DNA of 64,000 nucleotides from Dendrobium chrysotoxum (taxonomy: Eukaryota > Streptophyta > Magnoliopsida > Asparagales > Orchidaceae). Both the position numbers and the translations under genes were made by a program. The stretch covers positions 3,100,001-3,164,000 of the forward strand of contig CM034315.1 of the NCBI GenBank assembly GCA_019925795.1, in the 5' to 3' direction. This document shows, one piece after another, positions 21,166-30,099 of this stretch. Every line of letters starts with the position of its first letter. Position 1 is the first letter of the stretch. The notes beneath the pieces are model-generated. The model searched no databases and had not been told where the DNA came from. It was given only the letters and a program-made list of their open reading frames with translations.

Positions 21166-21770
21166 ATCTTGTATTTTTATTGAAACTTTCATGGCAAAAT
21201 TTTCCGAGTCATTCTTTGATTTGAATCAACTACTTGACCCTATGAGCTATTTGATCACTGTCTTAAGCTAAAAAATCTGATAATGACTTCATATCTACTT
21301 AGTGTTAGTTGCTACAAAGCTCACGAGTACAGCTTTGAATAGTGATCAAAGTTCAAATATATATGGCGTTAAAAAAAGGTAAGAAGTTGTATATATTGGA
21401 CCACCTATCCCTTACTAGCTCAACACGGATGCCTTGTGCCCTGATACACTAGCTTCTCTCATATTTTATTCATATTATGAGAACTTTGTCTCAACCTCAT
21501 TCCTATTACATATTCAATTAGCTTTAATTATTTTGGTTAATGGATGTTCTTCATTGATTAATTTATATTTGTCTTAATTTTAACTCTTAGATTTACCCTT
21601 TTAATTAATAGGTGATATCATAGTCGAAAATTTTGTTGCGGTTTGTAATTTTTATACATTTGAGAATGCAAATTTTAACGAGTAAGATTCTAAAGGGAGT
21701 TAGGTTTCATTTGGGAGAATTTTTTTAGTGATTTCTAAAGCAGTTTTTTAATACAAAAATTTTTTAAATT

Positions 21771-22478
21771 AGAAAAATTCATATATGGAGTGTAATTTTA
21801 GCAGTAATAGACCTAGGGAGGGGATTGTGACTTTGGGCGATCGAGTCATTAATAAGAGTACACGTTTTAGATATCTTGGATCTATTGTTCAGAGTGATGG
21901 TGAAATAGATAGGGATATTATCAGTAGAATTCAAGTTGGATGGTTGAAGTGGAGGAATGCATCAGGCTTGTTGTGTGATAGAAAAGTCTCCCTTAAACTT
22001 AAGGGAAAATTCTATAAGATGGTGGTGAGACCTGCAATGGTTTATGGTGCAGAATGTTGGCCATTAAAAGAGAAGCACAATACTAAGTTATGTGTTGCGG
22101 AGATGAGGATGCTTAGGTGGATGAGTGGATTTACTCTTAGAGACAGGATACGAAATGAGCATATACGTGAAAAGGTTGGAGTAGCTCCAGTGGAGGATAA
22201 GATTAGAGAGAGTCGCCTTAGATGGTTTGGTCACATAAAACGGCGGCCTTCCGATGACCCAGTTAGAAAAGTAGAGGTATTAGATTTGACTTATGTTAAG
22301 AAAGGTAGAGGTAGACCTAAAAAGACTTGGTTAGAAAATATTAGAAATGACCTTTCTCTATTAGATTTAAACGAGAATTTGACTTTGAACCGGACACAAT
22401 GGAGAAAAAGGATTCATGTTGCCGACCCCACGTAGTGGGACAAAGGCTTGTTGTTGTTGTTGTTGAGAAAAATTCATA
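21771..22478 (+). mobile_element. 5'-truncated RTE-clade LINE with 13-bp target duplication
   Basis: The LINE body (21784-22465) is flanked by perfect copies of AGAAAAATTCATA (21771-21783 and 22466-22478). It ends in a short (TTG)n tail, the simple-repeat 3' end of the RTE clade rather than poly-A. Only the last 0.68 kb of the element was copied, the usual result of incomplete target-primed reverse transcription. The intact duplication and open frame point to a fairly young insertion. Confidence 0.92.
21785..22435 (+). CDS. C-terminal part of an RTE LINE reverse transcriptase (partial)
   Basis: This is 216 residues, open to the natural stop just before the (TTG)n tail. It carries blocks typical of the segment after the polymerase active site in plant RTE proteins: 'FRYLGSIVQSDGEID', 'RIQVGWLKWRNASGLLCDRK', 'MVYGAECWPLKEKH', 'EMRMLRWMSGFTLRDRIRNE', 'RWFGHIKRRP' and 'GRGRPKKTW'. 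The endonuclease and the catalytic YxDD part are absent because the copy is 5'-truncated, so it cannot mobilise itself. The ATG at its start is simply the first internal methionine after the insertion junction. It is not a host gene. There are no frameshifts, unlike the RTE remnants at 9-14 kb. Confidence 0.93.
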   Translation: MECNFSSNRPREGIVTLGDRVINKSTRFRYLGSIVQSDGEIDRDIISRIQVGWLKWRNASGLLCDRKVSLKLKGKFYKMVVRPAMVYGAECWPLKEKHNTKLCVAEMRMLRWMSGFTLRDRIRNEHIREKVGVAPVEDKIRESRLRWFGHIKRRPSDDPVRKVEVLDLTYVKKGRGRPKKTWLENIRNDLSLLDLNENLTLNRTQWRKRIHVADPT

Positions 22479-22522
22479 CTAGAAACCTGCTCAGGAAAAA
22501 AGCTATCACAAACGAAGTCTTA

Positions 22523-23221
22523 TTCTTAAATAAGTTTTATGTTGTCCATTAATTAAGCTCTCGATATTTGATACTTGATTAGTATTGAAAATTTTTTTAT
22601 TTGAAGAGAAGTATGTGCTATTGAATGGCATGAGCTAGCGAGCCACAAATGATGAAAGATTTTTTTATATATATACAAATAAAAGTGAAGAATATTCCTA
22701 TATTACATAAGAAATTCTTTTCAATAAAATTTTGCTAATAAATGCAACTTGTGTAGGCTATAATATATAGATGGTCCTTAATTTCAACCAAGTCATTTAA
22801 TTAATGCATGCCTTTTGGGCAGCTTTAATTACAAAATCTTTCTTGTTGAAGTAAGGGGTGTGGCTTCTTTATGCTTATCGGCATACTTGTAGAGCTGTAG
22901 TTGAAGAATTTCGACCGTTGGACTCATTTTATTCGAATTACAGCCACTCAAAACGGATCAGACGGTTGGGATTCTTCCAACCTCACATTTAAACTAAACG
23001 TTGCTGCATTTTTTCTTTTTCTTTGTGAATATACTGAATACATCAAATTTCTGCAACTGCTACAACTTGCATGAACTTTTGACGAACAAAAATATCAAGT
23101 TAAGAACATGAAAATTCATCATCACTTTCCATCTCTTTCTCTCTCTCTTTCTTCTCGTGGCCTACTGAAACCCTAAACCAGCTTCTTGATCAGTAGGCTG
23201 AATTTTCCTGTTGAAAATGAC
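22523..23221. other. Upstream region of the DUF1677 gene
   Basis: No coding sequence is visible. It contains a pyrimidine tract near 23132-23155 and leads into the TATA box at 23222. Confidence 0.4.
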
Positions 23222-23229
23222 TATATAAA
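23222..23229 (+). promoter_or_regulatory. TATA box of the DUF1677 gene
   Basis: TATATAAA lies 73 bases before the proposed start codon, which allows a leader of about 40 bases. A very short upstream frame starting at ATG 23274 overlaps the main start. Confidence 0.7.
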
Positions 23230-23294
23230 GAGCTGTAGAGATCACTATAACTACACAAGTTCAGGAAGAGAAATGCAAGATCAGACTGCTAGAC

Positions 23295-23989
23295 ATGGTT
23301 AGAGGAAGTTCTTTCTGTCTGATTCAAGCTGCTATGCAACCCTTAGTTACTTTAGCAGTTAAAAGATCTCACCTTCCACCTAAGGTAAAGCTACAGTCCT
23401 CATTATCATGTTCTCTTGCATCAAATTATTGTGGTTGAATGTAGCAAACAAATCTTTAATTAAAAAGAAAATATAATTTTTAAAAATCAGAATCATACAT
23501 CAGAACAGTTAGTTGTTAAATATATTTAAATTCAAATATATATAATCCCTTTAGAAGGATCAAATACTCCGACGAGCTTACTCCGACGCCGCTGCCGACG
23601 CAGCGGGTAACAAAAATGTCCAAACCCGACGAGCAGAGTGCGAATGCTGTGGAATGAAGGAGGAATACACGCCGGCTTACATCGCCGGCGTCCGGGAATT
23701 GTTCTGCGGGAGCTGGGTCTGTGGCCTCTGCGCCGAGGCCGTCAAGGAAAACATGAAAAGGCTGCCTCCGTCGCCGGCGTCGGCCGGACTGCGGCGAGCG
23801 CTGGACTCTCACATGGAATTTTGTAAGAAGTTCAACGGGACAACAAGGCTTAATCCCAAGCTGTCCTTTGCCGGAACCATGAGAGAGATAGCCAGGAAAA
23901 GCTCGCTCCATCGGAGCTCCGGCGGCGGGATTGCTAGGACTAGGAGCTGTGGGCCATTTATGGATGTTAAATTTGACGCAAACGTGTAG
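23295..23989 (+). CDS. DUF1677 family protein, two exons (174 aa)
   Basis: Exon 1 is 23295-23384 (30 codons, MVRGSSFCLIQAAMQPLVTL...) and exon 2 is 23555-23989. The donor is AAG/GTAAAG and the acceptor ATCCCTTTAG, joining in phase 0. Exon 2 carries the DUF1677 cysteine motif at residues 63-97: 'CECCGMKEEYTPAYI', then 'FCGSWVCGLCAEAVKE'. It is followed by 'SHMEFCKKF' and a C-terminal serine/arginine-rich part. The family is plant-specific, small, probably zinc-binding and of unknown biochemical role. The position after 'KEE' is usually cysteine in the relatives I recall and is tyrosine here. The GC content of exon 2 is much higher than its surroundings, as expected of coding sequence. Exon 1 is less certain, because an ATG-less exon 2 needs an upstream start and this is the best in-phase candidate. 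Confidence 0.85.
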
Positions 23990-24530
23990 TTTATAGTGAT
24001 GTAACGTTGTCAATTATTAGTTGAAATGTTTTAAACTATTTGATCTCTATAGATAGAATGAACGTTCTAATCAGCTTTAGTTATTGTGTAATTAAGTTGT
24101 TATAATTGTAGTTCTATTTGATCTGTTTGATTATCGTTAGGACTATAATTAGCTTAATGAACACAAAACTTTGGCATCATAAGACAATTCATCGGATCAA
24201 GCAAGAATATGAATGCAATCATTGAATAAGAAACTTTTGAAATTAAATTCAGGATAATCCAAATTCCGATTTGAATAAATTCATAGTTCAATAGAAGATC
24301 TACATGAGAGAGTTCAATGACCCTAAAAATGAACCAATTCGACTCTAAATGAGTTCAAATCAAGCATTTGAAACATAGTTCGAACATTTGTGATATTAGT
24401 TTGGAAATAAAATGATCTTCAAATCTTTCATCCCTTATCATTGTAGAAATGTATCGTCGACACTAGATGCTAGCAGATTTTGTCAAATGCTGTCCCTAAT
24501 AATAGTGGTGCATGCCATCACCAATAAGAC
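23990..24530. other. 3' flank of the DUF1677 gene and intergenic DNA
   Basis: The first part is probably the 3' untranslated region. No further gene is seen. Confidence 0.4.
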
Positions 24531-24656
24531 TAAGGCTTCGTTTGGGACAACTTTCTTGTTGCTTCTTAAAGCATCTTTTTAGTATAAAATTTTTTATTTT
24601 TGTACTAAAAAATTGCTTTAAGAAGCAATAAAAAAGTCGTCTCAAACAAAGCCTAA
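24531..24656. mobile_element. Tourist-like MITE, TAA target duplication
   Basis: The element (24534-24653) runs from GGCTTCGTTTGGGACAAC to GTCTCAAACAAAGCC, and both arms form one hairpin. TAA flanks both ends (24531-24533, 24654-24656). This is the cleanest copy for defining the family: 120 bases, PIF/Harbinger type. Confidence 0.88.
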
Positions 24657-24659
24657 TTC

Positions 24660-25020
24660 ATGCTATCTACATCAACTTTGACTTTTGATGTCAACATCAA
24701 AATTTATATTGGATTTCCTAGTCTTTATTCTCCTCTCTCCAAAAGAAAATTATCGAACATATCATGAATGCTCTTTTGAAAATAACTCCAATGCCTTAAG
24801 ATTCTTCCAAGTTTGACCATAAAATCTACACTCCACAGTTCATACTACTACATTGTATCCATACTTTTCTCAATTATATGCAGAAGGGTGTCATTGGTAA
24901 TTGGCAAAATACATGAAATATTTTTTTCTGGATTTGTTTTCATTGTATTATTTTCACTTTTTTCATTGTAGGATTTTTTTTTGGGTCTGTGAAAATGATG
25001 ACGACTTAGCCCAATTTCAT
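24660..25020. other. Intergenic DNA
   Basis: No feature is recognised. Confidence 0.3.
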
Positions 25021-25023
25021 TGA

Positions 25024-25143
25024 GGCTTCGTTTGGGACGGCTTTTTTTACTGCTTCTTGAAGCAACGTTTTAGTACAAAAATGATTTTTTTGTACTAAAA
25101 AGCTGCTTCAAGAAGCAGTAAGAAAGCCGTCCCCAACGAAGCT
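25024..25143. mobile_element. Tourist-like MITE
   Basis: GGCTTCGTTTGGGACGGC at the left and CGTCCCCAACGAAGC at the right, with GCTTCTTGAAGCA mirrored by TGCTTCAAGAAGC, form a near-perfect 120-base hairpin. The flanks TTGA and TCGA suggest a decayed duplication. Confidence 0.82.
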
Positions 25144-25144
25144 C

Positions 25145-25738
25145 GAGTAACAAAAGTGTTACATGTAGGAAAAAAAGAAGCTCCAACAAAATAAAGTGAT
25201 ATTTGCAAAATAAAATTAATAATAAATTACTTAAGGGTACTACATAAAAACCAAGAAACAAAACCCCCAACAACATTATGATCAAAGATATGCTCAAAAG
25301 AAAGGGACTAAGAGAAACATTGGCCATTTATAAATGAAGTAATGGTTCGAGGGGATATCGATGACATGTTATTATGTTGTGTAAGAGTAATACTCATAAT
25401 GATCAGCATAGAGTGATGCATGCTTTATCGCCCAAAGCCCGACTTTAAAGAAAAATAGTCTGAAAAAATATGTTGGGGGGACACAACTTGTAAAAATATA
25501 TCTATAAATGAGAGAATTTGTTAATAAAAAAAGTATATATAATAACATTCCCAAGCAATGCTGCCAATAAAATAAAATTCCCCAAAAAAATAAACAATAA
25601 TTTGAAGCATATAACTTCCTCCACCCCTCAATTAATTTGATTATTTTTACTTAGCCATCACAAAATAGAGTATTTAATGGAGCACCCCTTAAATCAAATA
25701 TCATTTTCCTAGTCAAATGTCATCACATATTTAACAAG
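25145..25738. other. AT-rich intergenic DNA
   Basis: Only short open frames without recognisable features. Confidence 0.3.
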
Positions 25739-25974
25739 TTTTTTTTTTTTTTGGAATGGGAGTATCTACCCGCTGCCACCTCCTTAGAAGGCGTTTGGCG
25801 GCGTAACTAATCCCTTGGCTGACCTAGAAGAGGCACCCCATCCTAGTAACCTCCTTGCCCGCACTTGATCAGGCCCCACTTAAGAGGCGCTGCCGCTTGA
25901 GGGGATTCGAGCACGGATTGGGGGGTTTCCCACCGTACTCGCACACCAACCAAACTAAGCAACGGTAGGTATAA
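25739..25974 (-). mobile_element. tRNA-derived SINE
   Basis: On the minus strand the element starts near CTTAGTTTGGTTGGTGTGCGAG, whose core TAGTTTGGTTGG resembles an internal RNA polymerase III A box. About 35 bases on comes GCTCGAATCCC, one change from the B box GGTTCGANNCC. A non-tRNA body of about 150 bases follows and ends in an A tail (T run at 25739-25752 on the plus strand). Size, order and tail fit a plant SINE. I could not find a convincing target duplication. It is GC-richer than its surroundings. Confidence 0.68.
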
Positions 25975-26364
25975 GATTTCTTTCATCTTTGAGTTCCATA
26001 AAGTATTATTCCTTTTGTACAAAACTATATGGAGCTCACTAGAAATGGAAATATTCCTTATGGAGCTAAAGCAATTAGTGTGAATCTGCCTCAATGTATG
26101 GGCAAACACCAATACATTTGTTGCGGGCTAGAATATACGCGGCGGTAGAATATGAATTCTAGGTCTTAGTGTTGCACGAATATCCAGCTCACACACAGAG
26201 AACACAAGATTTTTACATGGAAAATCCTGAAAAGGGGAAAAACCACGGGGCCTGGCCCAGTTGAAATGATTCCACTAGAACTTGAGCAGATTACAGGGGA
26301 CTGACTCGCCTTCAAGGGCGATCAGATTACAAATATTACCCGTAGGGTGAAAGTTAGAGGCTTG

Positions 26365-26805
26365 TTAGGGCCTAATGTCGCTCTGGCAGAACTTCGGGGT
26401 CGCCTGGTGGTCTGGCAGAGTTTTGGTCTTTAGGTAGTTGTCGGGCAGAGTTGAGGAAGGTAAATGGTGGTCCGGTGGAACTCCGACGTCAAGGCGGTGG
26501 TCCGGCGAAGTGCAGAGCCTCAGGTGGTGATCCGGCGAAAAGCAGGGCCTCGGGTGGTGGTCCGGCGAAGTGCAGGGCCTCAGGTGGTGGTCCGACGAAG
26601 TGCAGGGCCTCAGGTGGTGGCCCGGCGAAGTGCAGGGCCTCGGGTGGTGGTCCGGCGAAGTGCAGGGCCTTAGGTGGTGGTCCGGCGGAGTGCAAGGCCT
26701 CAGGTAGTGGTCCGGCGGAGTGCAGGGCCTCAGGTGGTGGTCCGGCGAAGTGCAGGGCCTCAGGTGGTGGTCCGGCGAAGTGCAGCGGTGGTCGAGGAGG
26801 AGCAA
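26365..26805 (-). CDS. Decapeptide-repeat open frame in an LTR leader (doubtful)
   Basis: A 146-codon minus-strand frame opens with ATG about 66 bases downstream of the LTR TATA box. It reads as about ten copies of a ten-residue unit, SPDHHLRPCT, followed by a diverged tail. It stays open because the 30-bp repeat unit is a multiple of three and lacks stops; the plus strand is equally open (unit GGGPAKCRAS). Position just after a TATA box makes translation possible, but nothing shows selection for the protein. No known family. Confidence 0.25.
   Translation of the reverse strand: MLLLDHRCTSPDHHLRPCTSPDHHLRPCTPPDHYLRPCTPPDHHLRPCTSPDHHPRPCTSPGHHLRPCTSSDHHLRPCTSPDHHPRPCFSPDHHLRLCTSPDHRLDVGVPPDHHLPSSTLPDNYLKTKTLPDHQATPKFCQSDIRP
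26470..26785. repeat. 30-bp minisatellite, about ten copies
   Basis: The unit TCCGGCGAAGTGCAGGGCCT followed by CAGGTGGTGG repeats head to tail, with single-base variants in most copies (GGCGAAAAG, GACGAAG, GGCGGAG). There are no unique spacers, so it is a minisatellite and not a CRISPR-like array. Confidence 0.95.
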
Positions 26806-26870
26806 GGGGGCAAGAGCTCTCTCTTTTTCTCCTTAGGATTAGGTCTCCTTTTCAAGAGGAGACGGGGCTC

Positions 26871-26878
26871 TATTTATA
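26871..26878 (-). promoter_or_regulatory. TATA box of the solo LTR
   Basis: The minus strand reads CTATAAATAGAGCC, a textbook plant TATA box. The equivalent sequence is kept in the related LTRs at 57902-57909 and 60769-60776, which supports both function and orientation. Confidence 0.7.
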
Positions 26879-27344
26879 GATTTTGGTGAGTGGCATGGCC
26901 CGTAAATAGGTGGAAGATCAGGGGTAGTTAGGGAGTGGTTTGAATGGACGGCCGATCTTGAATCCTTTGATCATAGATCGTTCGCTAGACATTTGAGGGT
27001 TTTAATGATGTCGGAATTTGGCGATCTTGGGCTTTTTGGATTCGTCTCGTCGAGACGCTCGATTCGACTATAAGCATGTCATATTTGGAGATCGTTGGTA
27101 ATCCAAATTATGTTTTGAACATTCCAATAGTGCTTCGGACTCTTGATTTGGACCCATTTGGGCTCGGATTGAGTCGAACTTGGTGTCGTTGGGTTCGTAT
27201 TTCCGAGAGGTTCAGTTTGACTGTAAGTTCACTGAAATCGGAGTTTGGATGATCCCAATTTTAATTTCGGAAGTTTCCAACTTGATTTTGCCTCAAGATT
27301 CGTGCCCGATCAAGATAATTTTTTGATGACGTATCAACATTGAA

Positions 27345-28510
27345 AGGTAGGAAGAGCCCAACAACTGAGATTTCTTTCACACTATCAGTCAAAGAGGAGG
27401 ATGTAGAAGAGTCATCCCCAATACAATACTTAAACTTGTGCTAAAGCATTTGAGCAAAGGATCTTAATTCTTTCCACAAGGTAGTGATTGTGCTGAAATT
27501 TTTGGCCCAATTGGAACTATAAGAATACACACACCCACTAAAGAGGTGACAAGTTGAATTAAGGATATTCCAGGCTCTTTAACTTTACACATTAAGTTTA
27601 GACTGAGACATAGGCGAGTCTCATCCTATCCCAATTAGAAAGTTTTCAATTGGGATATGTATCGAGATTTATGCCTGATTAAGATGATTTTTTATGACGC
27701 ATCAATAAGCATCCTATACACAACAGATGCAACGATCATAATATGTAAATCTATCCAATATGCACATCAATATGCATATATTATGTCAATATATATATTA
27801 TATCAAATGAAATGTAATCATAAACATGTAATGTATTTCATATCCAAATTTAATACATTAGCACATGATCATTTTCAATATTTCCCTACTTATTTCTATT
27901 AAAATGCCATATAAGCCATACCACCTGATGAAATTTCAATTAAAACCAGTCAAAACATTCAGAATAACGATATCTATCGCATATAAAAAATTGCACGGTA
28001 AAAGTTGACTAAAATAGGAGATATCACATTTTTATCAATTTCTAGAGAGAAACGTACTAAATTGAAAATCATTGAAAACATATATAGAGTAGATGTTACT
28101 TACTATGATCATAATATTTTTCGCAATAGAAGCGACGGACGAAAAAGCCCCGGAAGACCTTTTCTCTTTGTCTCTCCTCTCATCACTCCCTTCTCTTCTC
28201 CTTCTCATTTCTTTCCTTCCCTGGCAAGGCAATCAAGTGAGGGGCAGGGATGATTTGGTTGAGGGATATTCATATTAAATATATTAAATTAAAAAATATT
28301 ATTCAATGCCCAGCATCATGCGCCACAAATCTCAGCGTCGTTGCGTTGCATGCTTAACCCAAAATTATTGTAAAACAGAGACTTTAACACCACGGTGGCG
28401 CTTTCCAGACCCTTTGCACTTGCAAGCACATCGCCACAATGCTGATACCCAGAATTTTCATATTTTCAAATAATTCCAGGCTGTTACATTTTGTTTCTAA
28501 CCAAACTGGA
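27345..28510. other. Intergenic DNA
   Basis: No gene is supported. A pyrimidine-rich stretch at 28155-28215 resembles a leader or a pyrimidine tract, but nothing downstream confirms a gene. Confidence 0.3.
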
Positions 28511-28513
28511 CCT

Positions 28514-28515
<2 letters not shown>

Positions 28516-28591
<76 letters not shown>
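28516..28591. repeat. (AT)n microsatellite
   Basis: About 38 perfect TA dinucleotides. The open frames across it on both strands (alternating I and Y) are artefacts. Confidence 0.98.
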
Positions 28592-28594
<3 letters not shown>

Positions 28595-28599
28595 ATGGA

Positions 28600-29670
28600 T
28601 GATTGTTTTTCATACTTGGTAAGCATCTTATTCTTTTCTCCACTAAAATTTTTGTGGGATCCATTAAAATTTTATTCATCTTTTTAATAGACTAGAAAGC
28701 GCCTCAACCATCACTTGGTTGGCTTTATGTTTTTTTCCATCCTTTTTTAATTTCTAATCAACATTTTATAAAAATTGCTTAGTAAACTACAAATATTTTA
28801 AACAAAATTTCAAAATATAATTTACTTTTTTTTCGTCCAAATAATATGCCTTGCTCTAAGAAAACTAGCCAAAGAAAAAACTATGGCCTCAATTAAAAAA
28901 AAGCTTAAAAGAGGTGGTGAATGTGATGAGAATGGTGAGTTGTAAAATGATCTCTACAATTCATCAATAACAACATCAAATTTTTATCCCACTACGTGAG
29001 ATTGGCTATATGAATCATTTTTCTACATTATGTTCGATATATTACGAGTCAAATTCTCATTTAAATCTAATAAAAAATATCATTTTGAATACATTATGTT
29101 GATTTATAGGATGTTACCATTAAAAATTAATTAATAAATAAGAATATTATTTTAATTATAATAATGAAAAAATATATCTTTATAAAGTGACCACTTCCAA
29201 GTATTACTAGTCTTATGATTCACTGCAAAAAATTTTTGCTTCAAAAATTTCTAAAAAATAATGAGAAAATAAAAATATAGCGGTCAAATAAAATTATAAT
29301 TACTACTGAAAGACAAATCAACGAGAAATTCATACCAATATGTCAATACTATCTAAATGGCATATTAAGATTCCAACTTTTTTGCAGAATATGACGAAAA
29401 TGGAATAAACTTTAGCTGAATTATGAAGCAGAATAATTAAATTTCATGCATCTCAATTATTTTGATATGATTTTATTAAAAAAAATGTTTGCCACAATAA
29501 AGCAATGGATCAAATTATTCATGAATAGACTGCTGAAACAATGATATTAAACCACCCTTCACCTCAGCTACTGTTCAATTCTACCATAGCCAATATCACT
29601 AATTTACTATGATTGACTTCAAAAACCAAATCTTTGTACCGCTACAATAAATTATTAAATTTCACTTAAC
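28600..29670. other. AT-rich intergenic DNA with a decayed MITE
   Basis: Near 29210-29330 a stretch with ATAGCGGTCAAATAAAATTA resembles the second MITE family. No gene is seen. Confidence 0.35.
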
Positions 29671-29677
29671 TTGATTA

Positions 29678-30096
29678 TAGGGGTGTCAAAATGGGTTGAT
29701 GTGTTGGGTTCATATTCGACCCGAAAATTGACCTGACCTAAATACGATCAACCCAAACTTAATCCGTTTAATAAACGGGTCAAAAACATCAACCCAAACC
29801 CAACCCACTGCAACATGAATGACCCAAACCGGACTTGCGAACCCATTTTGCTTACATTTTTTTATAACTTATCAACTATAAAATTTAATATATTTGATCA
29901 AAATATTAATAATATTATATCCACATGTTAAAAAAAATAAGAAAAAAAAATTAAACAAGTCATTTTTAGATAAAAAAAAAAGGTTTGCAGGTTAATCTGA
30001 ACCTAACCCGGCCCATTTAATAAAAAGGTCGGAAAATCCAACACGAACGTAGCTTTTCTGAGTCAAATTCGAGTAGGGCCAATTATTGACACCCTA
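29678..30096. mobile_element. Decayed hAT-like element related to the one at 5102
   Basis: The left end TAGGGGTGTCAAAATGGG and the right end ATTGACACCCTA form the same terminal repeat as at 5102-5800. The sub-terminal parts contain GACCCGAAAATTGACCTGAC and AACCCGGCCC motifs in inverted order. The centre is AT-rich. The flanking bases do not match well enough to name a target duplication. Confidence 0.6.
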
Positions 30097-30099
30097 GAT

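Larger units (their letters stand above)
21700..22522. mobile_element. Tourist-like MITE split by a LINE insertion
   Basis: The left arm (21703-21783) begins GGTTTCATTTGGGAGAAT and the right arm (22479-22519) ends CACAAACGAAGTC; TTA flanks both ends (21700-21702 and 22520-22522). The middle is occupied by the RTE LINE at 21784-22465. Without the LINE and one copy of its 13-bp duplication the element would be about 120 bases, the normal family size. Confidence 0.85.
26114..27341 (-). mobile_element. Solo LTR with internal minisatellite
   Basis: On the plus strand the LTR spans 26119-27336, beginning TGTTGCGGGC and ending GACGTATCA. It is flanked by perfect 5-bp duplications ACATT (26114-26118 and 27337-27341). 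No internal retroelement region or second LTR is present, so the duplication across a single LTR shows homologous loss of the rest. A TATA box on the minus strand (26871-26878) gives the likely orientation: U3 at 27336-26880, leader after it. The leader contains a 30-bp minisatellite. A relative with a different minisatellite lies at 59554-61235 and a fragment near 57640-58170. Confidence 0.9.

Noticed and set aside
23516..24013. 165-codon minus-strand open frame
   Set aside because: It is the shadow of the GC-rich DUF1677 exon on the other strand and has no recognisable protein features.
25880..25972. Possible tRNA gene from the B-box-like GCTCGAATCCC
   Set aside because: No cloverleaf can be formed around it; position and A tail fit a SINE.
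26470..26785. Regular 30-bp repeats considered as a CRISPR-like array
   Set aside because: There are no unique spacers between units, and the setting is a plant LTR. It is a minisatellite.
28384..28687. Open frames across the (AT)n tract
   Set aside because: The sequence is alternating Ile-Tyr from a microsatellite.
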